Made by a program: the position numbers and the translations under genes
Part shown: piece after piece, positions 10,179-18,495 of the stretch
Layout of the letters: the number at the start of each line of letters is the position of its first letter
Position numbering within the stretch: position 1 is the stretch's first letter
The notes under the pieces: generated by a model
The model's database searches: none
What the model was told of the DNA's origin: nothing
The model's input: the letters and a program-made list of their open reading frames with translations, nothing else
Assembly: GCA_036513075.1 (NCBI GenBank)
Contig: DATBZS010000037.1
Coordinates: 1-64,000 of the forward strand
DNA length: 64,000 nt
Origin: Bog-756 sp036513075
GTDB lineage: Bacteria > Actinomycetota > Acidimicrobiia > Acidimicrobiales > RAAP-2
Direction: 5' to 3'

Positions 10179-10655
10179 CTACCTGAGGGCGGCCCGGATC
10201 CCGCGTCGGACGAAGATCAGGACGGCGATGTGCTTGGCGGTGTCCATCTCCATGAGCCGCACCAGCAGCGGCCACAGGGTGACATCCTCGAGCTCCTCCA
10301 GCACCTCGGCCAGGCGGCGCAGCTCACGGGCGTCCTCACGCTCCTGGGCGAGGAGCCCCTCGGTGGCCACGAGCAACCGTTCCGGGTCCGATCCCCAGTT
10401 GGCAAGACGGGGCACGGCCGGCTCCTCGGGCCGTAGCTCGACATCGGACCGGAGGGCCGAGGCCAGCTCCGAGAAGAGCCGGTGGTGGCGGATCTCATCC
10501 TCCACGATCAGATCGGCTAGGTACGTGAAGGCCGCCGAATCTGATCCCCTGGCCGCCTCGTGGTAGTCGGCGAGCACCAGTCGTTCCTTTTTCTCGTGGG
10601 AGGTGAGGTGCTCGTAGAGCTCTGCCTCCCAGAGGCTGGCGGCCGCCAACGTCAT
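10179..10655 (-). CDS. Ferritin-like/rubrerythrin-like helical protein
   Basis: The 158-residue, largely helical protein has regularly spaced acidic residues and an EDEIRHH motif near residue 55, the type of Glu/His cluster that binds iron in ferritin-like four-helix bundles. A second helix pair carries LLAQEREDARELRRL. The ATG at 10655 is preceded by GGAGG (complement of 10664-10668) at a good distance, so it is preferred over the GTG three codons upstream. It is convergent with the thioredoxin-fold gene. Function (iron or oxidative stress) is inferred from the fold alone. Confidence 0.7.
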   Translation of the reverse strand: MTLAAASLWEAELYEHLTSHEKKERLVLADYHEAARGSDSAAFTYLADLIVEDEIRHHRLFSELASALRSDVELRPEEPAVPRLANWGSDPERLLVATEGLLAQEREDARELRRLAEVLEELEDVTLWPLLVRLMEMDTAKHIAVLIFVRRGIRAALR

Positions 10656-10754
10656 GTGTTGCACCTCCGTCCCGGACCGGTTGGTCTCCGTCGCGATGCT
10701 CGCGCTCCTACGTCACCCGGGACAGGGCAATTGGTCCCGAGGATGGTTGTACAG

Positions 10755-10770
10755 ACGCCCGATCGGGCGT
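10755..10770 (+). terminator. 16-bp perfect palindrome followed by a T-rich stretch
   Basis: ACGCCC-GATC-GGGCGT is a perfect inverted repeat that would form a 6-bp stem with a 4-base loop on the + strand, directly followed by TTTCTTCC. This resembles a short intrinsic terminator, or else an operator between the divergent ferritin-like and VOC genes. No + strand gene ends just upstream, which weakens the terminator reading. Confidence 0.35.
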
Positions 10771-10947
10771 TTCTTCCGACGCATCGCCCAGAGAGATTCC
10801 CACTGTCCCTCCGCCGTTGGCCGGCCCGGGTCGGAATGCCGGTGGATCGGGTCCGCTCACCCCTACTGTGAGGAGGAGGAACAAGTTACGAACCCGGTCG
10901 AGCGTTCGAGCGGGAGTCCGGCACCGGAATGGGCACCAGGGAGGTCG

Positions 10948-11322
10948 ATGATGACGGTCACAGGGCTTGCCAATCTCGCGGTGAAGGTGGCCGATATCGA
11001 TGAAGCGTGCGCGTTCTACGCCGCCGCCGGTGCCGACGTGCGGGACCGCATGGAGTGGAGAAACGGCGAACGCGCCGACGTGTACCTCGGCCCAGTGGTG
11101 ATCACGCTGTTCACACATGCCATCTACGAAGACGTCGTCGAACTGCCCGAAGCGTGCTTCCTGCACCCTGCGCTCTTCACCGACGACCTCGATGCGGAGC
11201 TCGAGGGACACGTGGTGGTCTGGGGCCCCGAGGTGGTGGAGGGGGCGTTCGGCCGGCGTCGGATCGCCTTCGTGACCGCACCGGGCGGCATGCGGCTCGA
11301 ATTCATGGAGCAGTTGGCCTAG
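10948..11322 (+). CDS. VOC/glyoxalase-like protein
   Basis: The 124-residue protein has the beta-alpha-beta-beta-beta pattern of the vicinal oxygen chelate superfamily: LANLAVKVADIDEACAFY at the start, a middle region with YLGPVVITLF, and a C-terminal GMRLEFMEQ strand that supplies the typical Glu. It starts at one of two adjacent ATG codons (10948 or 10951), both just after GGGAGG. The frame is open further upstream, but that stretch does not look coding. Substrate is unknown; VOC proteins near CoA genes can be epimerases, lyases or isomerases. Confidence 0.75.
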   Translation: MMTVTGLANLAVKVADIDEACAFYAAAGADVRDRMEWRNGERADVYLGPVVITLFTHAIYEDVVELPEACFLHPALFTDDLDAELEGHVVVWGPEVVEGAFGRRRIAFVTAPGGMRLEFMEQLA

Positions 11323-11440
11323 CGCGCGTTGTCGTGCCGATGGCAGGAGTCCCGGTCTGCGCCCGATCCGGTGACCACCCTAGAGTTGTCCCCGAAGCCG
11401 TCCCCGGTCAGGTGGACGGGCACGGAGATATGGAGCGCCC

Positions 11441-11635
11441 ATGCGAGTACGGATCGACTACGACCTGTGCACCGGGCACGGCCGGTGCTACACGCTGGCC
11501 CCGGGAGTGTTCGGTTGCGATGACAGCGGCTTCGGACAGGTGCTGGCCGACGGTAAGGTCGAGGCCGGCCTGGTCCGCGAGGCCAAGCTGGCTGAGGGGA
11601 ACTGCCCCGAGCGGGCGGTCATCGTCGTCGAGTAG
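11441..11635 (+). CDS. [3Fe-4S]-type ferredoxin
   Basis: This 64-residue ferredoxin has the motif CTGHGRC near the N-terminus (Cys10, His13, Cys16) and a late Cys in GNCPERA. The His in place of the second cluster Cys is typical of actinobacterial P450-associated ferredoxins that bind a [3Fe-4S] cluster. It starts with ATG after GGAG. No P450 or reductase is adjacent; the only P450 in the window is at 55878-57101. It may serve that P450 or an enzyme outside the window. Confidence 0.88.
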   Translation: MRVRIDYDLCTGHGRCYTLAPGVFGCDDSGFGQVLADGKVEAGLVREAKLAEGNCPERAVIVVE

Positions 11636-11674
11636 GGGAGTGACACCCGTCGGCACAGCTGCCGGTCCGGTGCA

Positions 11675-12862
11675 TCAGGCCGGCTTGGGCTCGCGGGGCA
11701 GACCCAGACCCGCCTCGCCCAGGATGTTGAGGTTGATCTCGGTGGTCCCACCGGCGATGGTCGTCTGTCGGGCAGCGATGAGGTTGTAGGCCCAGGGTCC
11801 GAGGACGGACGCCTCGCCCAGGACGTCCATGGCCAGGTCGGCGAGTTTCTGTTCCGTCCGGCCCCACGACAGTTTGGCCATGCTTCCCGTGGCGCCCGTC
11901 GGTTGGCCGCTGCGCATCTGCTCCAGCGACCGGTTGGTCATCCACCGCATGCACGCGATGTCCGCATAGATCCCGGCCACCCGTTGCCGGATGCGCGGAT
12001 CGGTGAGGGCTCGTGCGGACTCCGGTTCGGCGAGCAGGTGATCGAGCTTCTTGGACAGGCCGAGATGGAGGCGGGCCACGCCGGCCCGCTCGAAACTGAG
12101 CGTCGTCATTGCCACCTTCCACCCCTCGTGCAGAGGACCGAGCAGGGTCGTCACCGGCACCCGGACGTCGGTGAAGAACAACTCGGCGAACGGCTGCTCC
12201 CCGGTGATCGTCCGTAGTGGACGGACCTCGATTCCCGGGGACAGGAGGTCGACGAGGAGGCAGCTGATGCCCTTGTGCTTGGCCACCGTGGGATCGGTGC
12301 GCACGTAGAGCTGACACCAGTCGGCCAGGGTCCCGAGGCTGTTCCACGTTTTCTGCCCGTTGATGACGAATTCGTCTCCATCGAGTACCGCGCTCGCCCT
12401 CAGCGACGCGAGGTCCGAGCCCGCGTCCGGCTCGGACATACCCTGGGACCAGATCTCGTCACCCCGCAGCATGGGCTCCAGGAAACGGGTCTTCTGCTCG
12501 TCGGTTCCGTAGGTCATGATGGCCGGGGCGATATTGGAGACGCCGATCACGTTGACGGGCCCGGGGGCCGATGCGGCGCTCATCTCCTCCAGGTAGGCGA
12601 GCTGTTCGTCGATGTCCGCGCCGCGACCTCCGTGTTCGACCGGCCATGCCGGTGCGGCCCACCCTGCGTCGGCCAGTCGCCGGTTCCACTCCCGCAGGAT
12701 GTCCAGGTCCTCTTCCTCGGGGGACCGCTGTCCGGCCCGGGTCAACTCCGGCGTGAGGTTGTTGTGCAACCAGGACCGCAACGACCGGCGCAACGCCGCG
12801 GCAGGATCGGGATCAGGTGTAGGTGCACTCCGCTCGTTCTGCGGAAGGGCGGTCTCGGTCAT
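11675..12862 (-). CDS. Acyl-CoA dehydrogenase (ACAD 1)
   Basis: This 395-residue FAD enzyme begins the alpha-beta oxidation of an acyl-CoA. It shows the N-terminal helical domain, GWAAPAWPVEHGG, the FAD/substrate loop MSEPDAGSDLASL, FVINGQKTWNS, and the C-terminal IAGGTTEINLNIL with the Glu-containing GGTTEI segment. The ATG at 12862 is preceded by GGAG. It is divergent from the TesB-like thioesterase gene at 13081. The chain length or steroid-type substrate cannot be deduced. A non-conserved leader of about 20 residues precedes the domain. Confidence 0.93.
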   Translation of the reverse strand: MTETALPQNERSAPTPDPDPAAALRRSLRSWLHNNLTPELTRAGQRSPEEEDLDILREWNRRLADAGWAAPAWPVEHGGRGADIDEQLAYLEEMSAASAPGPVNVIGVSNIAPAIMTYGTDEQKTRFLEPMLRGDEIWSQGMSEPDAGSDLASLRASAVLDGDEFVINGQKTWNSLGTLADWCQLYVRTDPTVAKHKGISCLLVDLLSPGIEVRPLRTITGEQPFAELFFTDVRVPVTTLLGPLHEGWKVAMTTLSFERAGVARLHLGLSKKLDHLLAEPESARALTDPRIRQRVAGIYADIACMRWMTNRSLEQMRSGQPTGATGSMAKLSWGRTEQKLADLAMDVLGEASVLGPWAYNLIAARQTTIAGGTTEINLNILGEAGLGLPREPKPA

Positions 12863-13080
12863 AGCGTTGATCTCCTGGAACGGGAGCCCGTAATGCGGTC
12901 CGCATCGGGAAGCGTTGGCGCGTGACGGGCCTCGGCACCCGACCACAGTAGCCAGGGGGGTGTCGGCCGGCGCCACAGTCCCGGCGGGCCTCGGCCGACA
13001 ACGTCCGGGCGGTCGGGTGGGGCCTGGTCGGCGACGGTACGCTGATGGTTTGCCCATCCGCGCAGTGCCCGAGGAGGACC

Positions 13081-13938
13081 ATGGTGTCGGAACTCGCCGA
13101 TCTGCTCGCCGCGTTTGACCTCGAGCCGACCGGCCAGGGCACATATACCGGCTCGAGTGTCGAGTTCGGTGGTGGCCAGGTGGTCTTCGGGGGTCAGCTC
13201 CTGGCCCAGTCGATCCTGGCCGGAGCCACGATCGACCCCGCCAAGGAGGTCAAGTCGATCCACACCGTGTTCGCCCGGGGCGCGTCGACCACCGCCCCGC
13301 TCGAGTTCGACGTGGATGCCATGCAGTCCGGCCGCACGTTCGCCAGCGCCGCTGTCACTATCCGACAGGACGATCGGTTGTGCACCCGGTCGCTCGTCCT
13401 CCTGCACGCACCCGATCCCGACTTCATCGAGCATCAGCCCGGGCCTCCCGATGTCGGATCGCCCTGGGACGCTGTGGCCTCCGAGCATTCGAGTGGGTTC
13501 TGGGAGCTGCGCACGGTGGGGGGCGTCGACATCGCCGACCCCGATGCCACCGGCCCGGCCGAGTTGGACGTGTGGACCCGGTTCGAGGGGGCCCCGGAGG
13601 ATCCGACGGTCAACCAGGCCCTGCTCGCCTTCGCCACCGACGGTTTCCTGATCGGGACGGCCATGCGGCCCCATGCAGGGGTGGGACAGGCGATGGCCCA
13701 TCGGTCGATCGCCACGAGTGTGATCACCCACACGCTCACGTTCCATGGCCCGGTCGATGCCGGGCGCTGGATGCTGTTGTCGCACGAGAGCCCGACGACG
13801 GGCCAGGGGCGGAGCTACGGCCGGGCCCACGTCTTCTCGGAGTCGGGGGCTCTCGTGGCCTCCTATGTGCAGGAGAACATGATCCGCGCGCTGGCCGAGA
13901 GCCGGGCTCCGGTCCCGGGCGGATCGGCAGGCCCATGA
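13081..13938 (+). CDS. TesB-like acyl-CoA thioesterase (double hotdog)
   Basis: The 285-residue protein hydrolyses acyl-CoA. Two hotdog units are visible: the first has YTGSSVEFGGGQVVFGGQLLAQ-type opening (GGQVVFGGQLLAQ), KSIHTVFARGAS and FASAAVTIRQ, and the second begins near DVWTRFEG with TLTFHGPVDAGRWMLL and GRSYGRAHVF. This matches the acyl-CoA thioesterase II layout. The ATG at 13081 follows GAGGAGG. Thioesterases in such islands usually recycle CoA from dead-end thioesters; the substrate range is unknown. Confidence 0.88.
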   Translation: MVSELADLLAAFDLEPTGQGTYTGSSVEFGGGQVVFGGQLLAQSILAGATIDPAKEVKSIHTVFARGASTTAPLEFDVDAMQSGRTFASAAVTIRQDDRLCTRSLVLLHAPDPDFIEHQPGPPDVGSPWDAVASEHSSGFWELRTVGGVDIADPDATGPAELDVWTRFEGAPEDPTVNQALLAFATDGFLIGTAMRPHAGVGQAMAHRSIATSVITHTLTFHGPVDAGRWMLLSHESPTTGQGRSYGRAHVFSESGALVASYVQENMIRALAESRAPVPGGSAGP

Positions 13939-14010
13939 CGACACGACCGATCGGGCTGGGCCATAATCCAGCCACGACGTAGCGTGAGGGGAGTGTCGGG
14001 TCCACCGTGG

Positions 14011-14050
14011 GACCGGAGGGTGATGCGGGGGACCGGAGGGTGATACGGCT
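14011..14050. repeat. Two tandem 20-bp units in a gene-free stretch
   Basis: The 310-bp stretch between the thioesterase and SDR genes contains two back-to-back 20-bp units sharing GACCGGAGGGTGAT(A/G)CGG. Each carries a GGAGGGTGAT segment resembling a ribosome-binding site. Nothing else was recognised in this gap apart from a likely SDR promoter and leader. Confidence 0.6.
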
Positions 14051-14248
14051 TGCGGGAAGTGGCAGCAGGGGGGTCACTCGGGCAGGTGAGTGCAGCCCGG
14101 GGCTCCTCCCGGTGACTGATCGGCGTCCCGGCGATGCCCTTCAATCACCCGCGTGAGGATGTCATGAAGAACGGGCCACGTGGCTCCAGAGAAAGAAGTG
14201 GTGATCCCGCCGGACGGCGCCACTCGACGACAGAGGAGGGGAAGCACC

Positions 14249-15073
14249 ATGGATGACGTTCTGGGATACAGGGGGAGCCGGGTGGTGGTGACCGGCGCGG
14301 CGTCAGGCATGGGAGCGGCCACGGCCGCCCTCCTGGCCGAGCTGGGAGCTGAGGTGACCGGGATGGACCGGGTCGCCATCAATGCGCCGGTCGACCGGGC
14401 GGTCACAGTGGACCTGTTGGACGCCGACGCCATTGCCACCGCCGCCGAGCTGGTCGAGGGTCCTGTCGACGCCTTCTTCAACTGCGCAGGACTGCCCGGG
14501 CCGCCGTTCAGCGACCTCGACACCATGCTGGTCAACTTCGTCGGGGGTCGCGAGCTGATCGAGCGCGTCGTGCCCAAGATGCCGGCGGGGGCGGCGGTCG
14601 TCTACGTCGCCTCGGCGGCCGGCATCGGGTGGCAGTCGAACCTGGAGCCGTTCATGGAGCTCTTCGCCACCGACGGGTTCGAGGCCGGAAGGGCCTGGCT
14701 CGAGGCCAACCCCGACCTATGGACCGGAAACGGCTACGCCTCGTCCAAGCAGGCCATCAACGCCTGGACGGCGTGGCGCTCGGTGTCCCTGATGAGGGAC
14801 GCCGGGATCCGTCTCAATTGCCTCAACCCCGGACCCACGTCCACCGCCATGATGCCGTTCTTCCACGATGCGGTCGGGCGCGAGCTCGTGGACATGGCGA
14901 TGGGCCCGGTCGGCCGGTACTCCACCGCCGAGGAGCAGGCCTGGGCCATGGCGCTGATCGCCAGCCCCCGGGCCAGCTACGTGGTCGGGGAGTCGCTCTA
15001 CGCCGACGGAGGCTTCTACGGCGCCTTGCAGACCGGCCAGATCGACTTCTCCGCCCTCATGCCGAAGGAGTAG
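14249..15073 (+). CDS. SDR, 3-alpha-hydroxysteroid dehydrogenase/carbonyl reductase-like
   Basis: The 274-residue NAD(P)-dependent oxidoreductase has the cofactor loop TGAASGMGAATA near the N-terminus and NCAGLPG in place of NNAG. A Ser-containing YVASAAGIGW and the active-site YASSK follow. A long loop between Ser and Tyr, and a late CLNPGPTST, recall the 3-alpha-HSD/carbonyl reductase group of short-chain dehydrogenases. The ATG at 14249 follows GAGGGGAAG. It starts a four-gene + strand operon with two acyl-CoA dehydrogenases and a thiolase, 6 bp before the next gene. Confidence 0.85.
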   Translation: MDDVLGYRGSRVVVTGAASGMGAATAALLAELGAEVTGMDRVAINAPVDRAVTVDLLDADAIATAAELVEGPVDAFFNCAGLPGPPFSDLDTMLVNFVGGRELIERVVPKMPAGAAVVYVASAAGIGWQSNLEPFMELFATDGFEAGRAWLEANPDLWTGNGYASSKQAINAWTAWRSVSLMRDAGIRLNCLNPGPTSTAMMPFFHDAVGRELVDMAMGPVGRYSTAEEQAWAMALIASPRASYVVGESLYADGGFYGALQTGQIDFSALMPKE

Positions 15074-15079
15074 CCGACG

Positions 15080-16111
15080 ATGGAGCTCCGACCGTCCGAT
15101 GAGCAACAGCTGCTGATCGACTCGTATGGGTCGCTCTACGCCAAGGAGTCGTCACCCGAGCGGGTCCGGGCCGCCGAACCACTCGGATTCGACGCCGCCC
15201 TGTGGGACCAGCTGGTCGAGCAGGGGTCGATGTCCATGGCCGTCGACGAGGCCCACGGGGGCTGGGGCGCCTCCGTGCTCGACCTGGCACTGGTGGCCGA
15301 GTTGCACGGCCAGGCTCTGGCTCCGGCACCGTTGATCGAGACCCAGGTGGCCTGTCGGCTCCTGGCCCGGGTGGGCGGGGCGACCGCGGATGCGCTACTG
15401 GCCGACGCCCTGGACGGCCGGCGCCTGGTGACCACGGCGCTCCGTCGCCCGAGGCAGGGCGTGGCTCAACTTGTCCCGGCCGGGGCCGTGGCCACCGACG
15501 TGATCGTCCGTGACGGCGACCGGCTGGTGGTCGTGCCGGCCGGGGACGACCGGGTCGTACCGGAGAACGTGGGCTCCCTGCCCCTGGCCGACGTGCCGCT
15601 GTCGAAGACGACGGACCCGGTGGCCATCGCCGAGGGTCCGGCTGTTGACACCGCACTCGATGTCGCGCTGGACGACTGGCTCGTGCTGACCGCGGCCGCA
15701 CTGTCGGGCATGGCTGGACGATCGGTGGAGATCGGCGTGGCGTACGCGGGCGAGCGGGTGGCCTTCGACCAGAAGATCGGGAGCTTCCAAGCCGTCGGAC
15801 ACCGGCTCGCCGACTGCGCCACCCGGGCCGAAGGCGCCCAGCTGCTGGCCAGGGAGGCGGCCTGGGCGTTCGAGGAGGAGCCGGACCGCGGGCCCGAACT
15901 GGCCGCCATGGCCTTCGCCTTCGCCGCCGCCGCCGCCCGTGACTGCAGCGATTGGTCGCTGCACTTCCACGGGGGGTACGGCTTCATGCTCGAGTACGAC
16001 ATCCAGCTCTACTACCGGCGGTCCCGGGCCTGGGCCAACGTCGTCATGAGCCCGGCCGCGGCCTGCCGGAGGGTGGCGGACAAACGATATGGTCCGGCGG
16101 GTGGTCGGTGA
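15080..16111 (+). CDS. Acyl-CoA dehydrogenase, short subunit (ACAD 2)
   Basis: This 343-residue protein is shorter than usual acyl-CoA dehydrogenases. It keeps a middle beta domain (GDRLVVVPAGDDRV) and the C-terminal helical domain with FHGGYGFMLEYDIQLYYRR, but ends without the GGTxE segment and lacks a clear SEPxAGSD loop. Such subunits occur in actinobacterial alpha2-beta2 dehydrogenases of steroid and side-chain degradation, where one partner lacks key residues. Its stop overlaps the start of the next dehydrogenase (TGATG), which is the probable partner. Confidence 0.88.
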   Translation: MELRPSDEQQLLIDSYGSLYAKESSPERVRAAEPLGFDAALWDQLVEQGSMSMAVDEAHGGWGASVLDLALVAELHGQALAPAPLIETQVACRLLARVGGATADALLADALDGRRLVTTALRRPRQGVAQLVPAGAVATDVIVRDGDRLVVVPAGDDRVVPENVGSLPLADVPLSKTTDPVAIAEGPAVDTALDVALDDWLVLTAAALSGMAGRSVEIGVAYAGERVAFDQKIGSFQAVGHRLADCATRAEGAQLLAREAAWAFEEEPDRGPELAAMAFAFAAAAARDCSDWSLHFHGGYGFMLEYDIQLYYRRSRAWANVVMSPAAACRRVADKRYGPAGGR

Positions 16112-17277
16112 TGGACTTCCGCCTCGGCGAATCCAGTGAGGCGTTGCGGGCCGAGTTCCGTGCCTTCCTCGATGTGCACGTCACCCGTGCGCTCGAAGAG
16201 CAGGTCTACCGGACCGGAGTGTCCCATGACGCCGAGTTCACACGGGCCCTGGTCGACGGCGGGTGGATGGCACCCGGATGGCCGGTCGAGCTCGGCGGTC
16301 AGGGCCTCGACCCCATCGAAATGCTGACCGTAGGTGAGGAGCTGGGCCGCGCCGATGCCCCGACCTACGGCATCGGTACCACCGTCATGGTGGCCACCGT
16401 GATCCGGGCCGTCGGCACCGACGAGCAGAAGTCCGCCATCATCCCGAAGGCGCTGGCCGGCGACATCGTGATCGTCCTCGGTTTCTCGGAGCCGGAGGCC
16501 GGATCGGACGTAGCCGCCGCGGCCACGAGGGCGGAACGGGACGGCGACGAATGGATCATCAACGGGCAGAAGATGTTCACCACCAATGCCCAGATCGGCG
16601 ACTACGTCTTCCTGCTCACCCGGACCAATACCGACGTGCCCAAGCACAAGGGGCTGACCATGTTCCTGGTGCCCATGGACCAACCGGGCATCGAGGTCCA
16701 GGCGGTGTTCACGCTCTCGGGCGAGCGCACCAACATCAGCTACTACAACGATGTGCGCGTTTCGGACAGTTGGCGCATCGGCGGTGTCGATGAGGGATGG
16801 ACGACCATGACCGTGGCCCTGACGGCCGAGCACGGGGCGGGGTTCGCCTCACCCATGGCCCGGCTCCTGGCCGCGGCCGAGGCCTGGGCCGTCGAGGCCG
16901 AAGACGACGACGGCAACTGCCGATTGGACGATCCCGAGGTCCGGGAGGCACTCGGGCGGACGGCCATCGACATCGAGGTGTCCCGGCTTCTGCAGCGCCG
17001 GGTGGCCTGGATGGCCGAGACCGGATTGGACATGACCACCGAAGGCCCGATGTCCAAGCTGTTCAGCTCCGAGGCCCTGAAGGAGCGGGCCCAGGACATG
17101 GTGGACATCGTCGGTCCCGACGCCCTGCGGAGCTACTTCGACCCCACGGCCCCGTGTCACGGGGTGATCGAGCACATGCTCCGCCATGCAGTCGGCACCA
17201 CCATCTACGCCGGGACCAGCGAGATCCACCGGAACATGATCGCCCAGCGTGGACTGGGCCTACCCCGAACCAGATGA
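16111..17277 (+). CDS. Acyl-CoA dehydrogenase, catalytic partner (ACAD 3)
   Basis: The 388-residue protein has the full set of acyl-CoA dehydrogenase motifs: GGWMAPGWPVELGG, GFSEPEAGSDVAAA, WIINGQKMFTT and the C-terminal IYAGTSEIHRNMI, with a Glu in the GTSEI segment. It starts at the ATG that shares one base with the TGA of the preceding short subunit. The pair probably forms a heteromer, as ChsE-type and FadE28/29-type enzymes do. The C-terminal end overlaps the thiolase start (ATGA). Confidence 0.92.
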   Translation: MDFRLGESSEALRAEFRAFLDVHVTRALEEQVYRTGVSHDAEFTRALVDGGWMAPGWPVELGGQGLDPIEMLTVGEELGRADAPTYGIGTTVMVATVIRAVGTDEQKSAIIPKALAGDIVIVLGFSEPEAGSDVAAAATRAERDGDEWIINGQKMFTTNAQIGDYVFLLTRTNTDVPKHKGLTMFLVPMDQPGIEVQAVFTLSGERTNISYYNDVRVSDSWRIGGVDEGWTTMTVALTAEHGAGFASPMARLLAAAEAWAVEAEDDDGNCRLDDPEVREALGRTAIDIEVSRLLQRRVAWMAETGLDMTTEGPMSKLFSSEALKERAQDMVDIVGPDALRSYFDPTAPCHGVIEHMLRHAVGTTIYAGTSEIHRNMIAQRGLGLPRTR

Positions 17278-18467
17278 ATGGAGACAGCGTGCCCGACCCC
17301 GTGATCCTGTCCGCCTGCCGCACCGCCATCGGCACCGCATACCGCGGGAGCCTGACCGAGACATCGGCCTTCGACCTCGCCGACGCCGTCGTGTCCGAGG
17401 CCCTCCTCCGATCGGGGCTCTCCGCCGACGACATCGACGACGTGGTCCTCGGCGAGGGTCTGTACGGTGGCGGGGTCATCGCCCGCTACGCGGCCATCAC
17501 GGCCGGCATGATCGGCGTGCCCGGTGTGGCGGTCAACCGCCACTGTGCGGCCGGTCTGACCGCCGTCCAGATGGCGGCGGCCGAGATCGCCGCCGGCATG
17601 GCCGACGCGGTGATCGCCGGAGGGACGAACTCGCAATCCACCTCGCCCGTGAGTCGCTACCGCGTCACCGGTTCCGAGGAGTGGATCGACGGCTGGATCT
17701 CGCCGTCCCATCCCGAGACCCCGGACGCACCCGCCCTCGACATGTCGGTGACTGTCGGCTGGAACACCGCGCGCGAGGCCGGCCTCACCCGGGCCGAACT
17801 CGACGCATGGGCCCTCCGCTCGCACCAGCGGGCGGTGGCCGCCATCGACGACGGGCGCTTCGTCGACGAGATCGTGCCCATGGACATCACCCGAAGAGAC
17901 GGGGAGAAGGTCCGGTGGGAGGTGGACGAGCACCCGCGTCGTTCGAGCACGGCGGAGAAGCTGGCATCGCTGGCGCCCCTGCACCCCGAGGTACCCGACT
18001 TCTCCATCACCGCCGGGAATTCGGCCGGGCTCAACGATGCGGCGGCAGCGCTGTGCGTCGCCTCGGCCGGACTTGCCACCGAACGCGGCGTCGAGCCCCT
18101 CGCCTCGGTGCGATCGTGGGCCTCGGTGGGGGTGGAGCCGGCCCGAACGGGAATGGCACCGATCGACGCGATCCCGAAGGCCCTGGCCCGTGTCGGCCTG
18201 TCGGTGGGCGACGTCCATATCTTCGAGATCAACGAGGCCTTCGCCTCCGTACCTCTCGCCGCCTGCCGGGCTTTTGGTCTCGACGAGGAGATCGTCAACG
18301 TGAGCGGCAGCGGGTGCAGCCTCGGCCATCCGGTGGCCGCCACCGGGGCCCGCATGCTCGCCACACTGGTCTACGAACTGCGCCGGCGGGGCGGGGGGAT
18401 CGGCGTGGCGTCCATGTGTGCGGGCGGGGGCATGGGATCGGCCACGGTCATCGAGGTGGGTGGCTGA
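17274..18467 (+). CDS. Thiolase (acetyl-CoA C-acyltransferase)
   Basis: The 397-residue thiolase has the nucleophile segment NRHCAAGLTA near residue 90, the INEAFA motif, and the GSGCSLGHPVAATGARM loop carrying the His and second Cys. It would cleave a 3-ketoacyl-CoA with free CoA at the end of a beta-oxidation round. The ATG at 17274 overlaps the preceding stop; a GTG at 17289 after GGAGA is an alternative. Last gene of the SDR-ACAD-ACAD-thiolase operon, convergent with the TetR gene 24 bp away. Confidence 0.92.
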   Translation: MNGDSVPDPVILSACRTAIGTAYRGSLTETSAFDLADAVVSEALLRSGLSADDIDDVVLGEGLYGGGVIARYAAITAGMIGVPGVAVNRHCAAGLTAVQMAAAEIAAGMADAVIAGGTNSQSTSPVSRYRVTGSEEWIDGWISPSHPETPDAPALDMSVTVGWNTAREAGLTRAELDAWALRSHQRAVAAIDDGRFVDEIVPMDITRRDGEKVRWEVDEHPRRSSTAEKLASLAPLHPEVPDFSITAGNSAGLNDAAAALCVASAGLATERGVEPLASVRSWASVGVEPARTGMAPIDAIPKALARVGLSVGDVHIFEINEAFASVPLAACRAFGLDEEIVNVSGSGCSLGHPVAATGARMLATLVYELRRRGGGIGVASMCAGGGMGSATVIEVGG

Positions 18468-18495
18468 GCGCAGCTGCCACCCATGGGGCGCTCAG
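18464..18495. terminator. Inverted repeat across two convergent stop codons
   Basis: CTGAGCGC at 18464-18471 pairs with GCGCTCAG at 18488-18495 across a 16-base loop. Each arm holds one of the two convergent stop codons (thiolase and TetR). It could act as a bidirectional hairpin terminator, but no T-tract follows on either strand. Confidence 0.35.

Noticed and set aside
13935..13982. 15-codon ORF starting just before the thioesterase stop
   Set aside because: Too short, no ribosome-binding site of its own and no conserved pattern.
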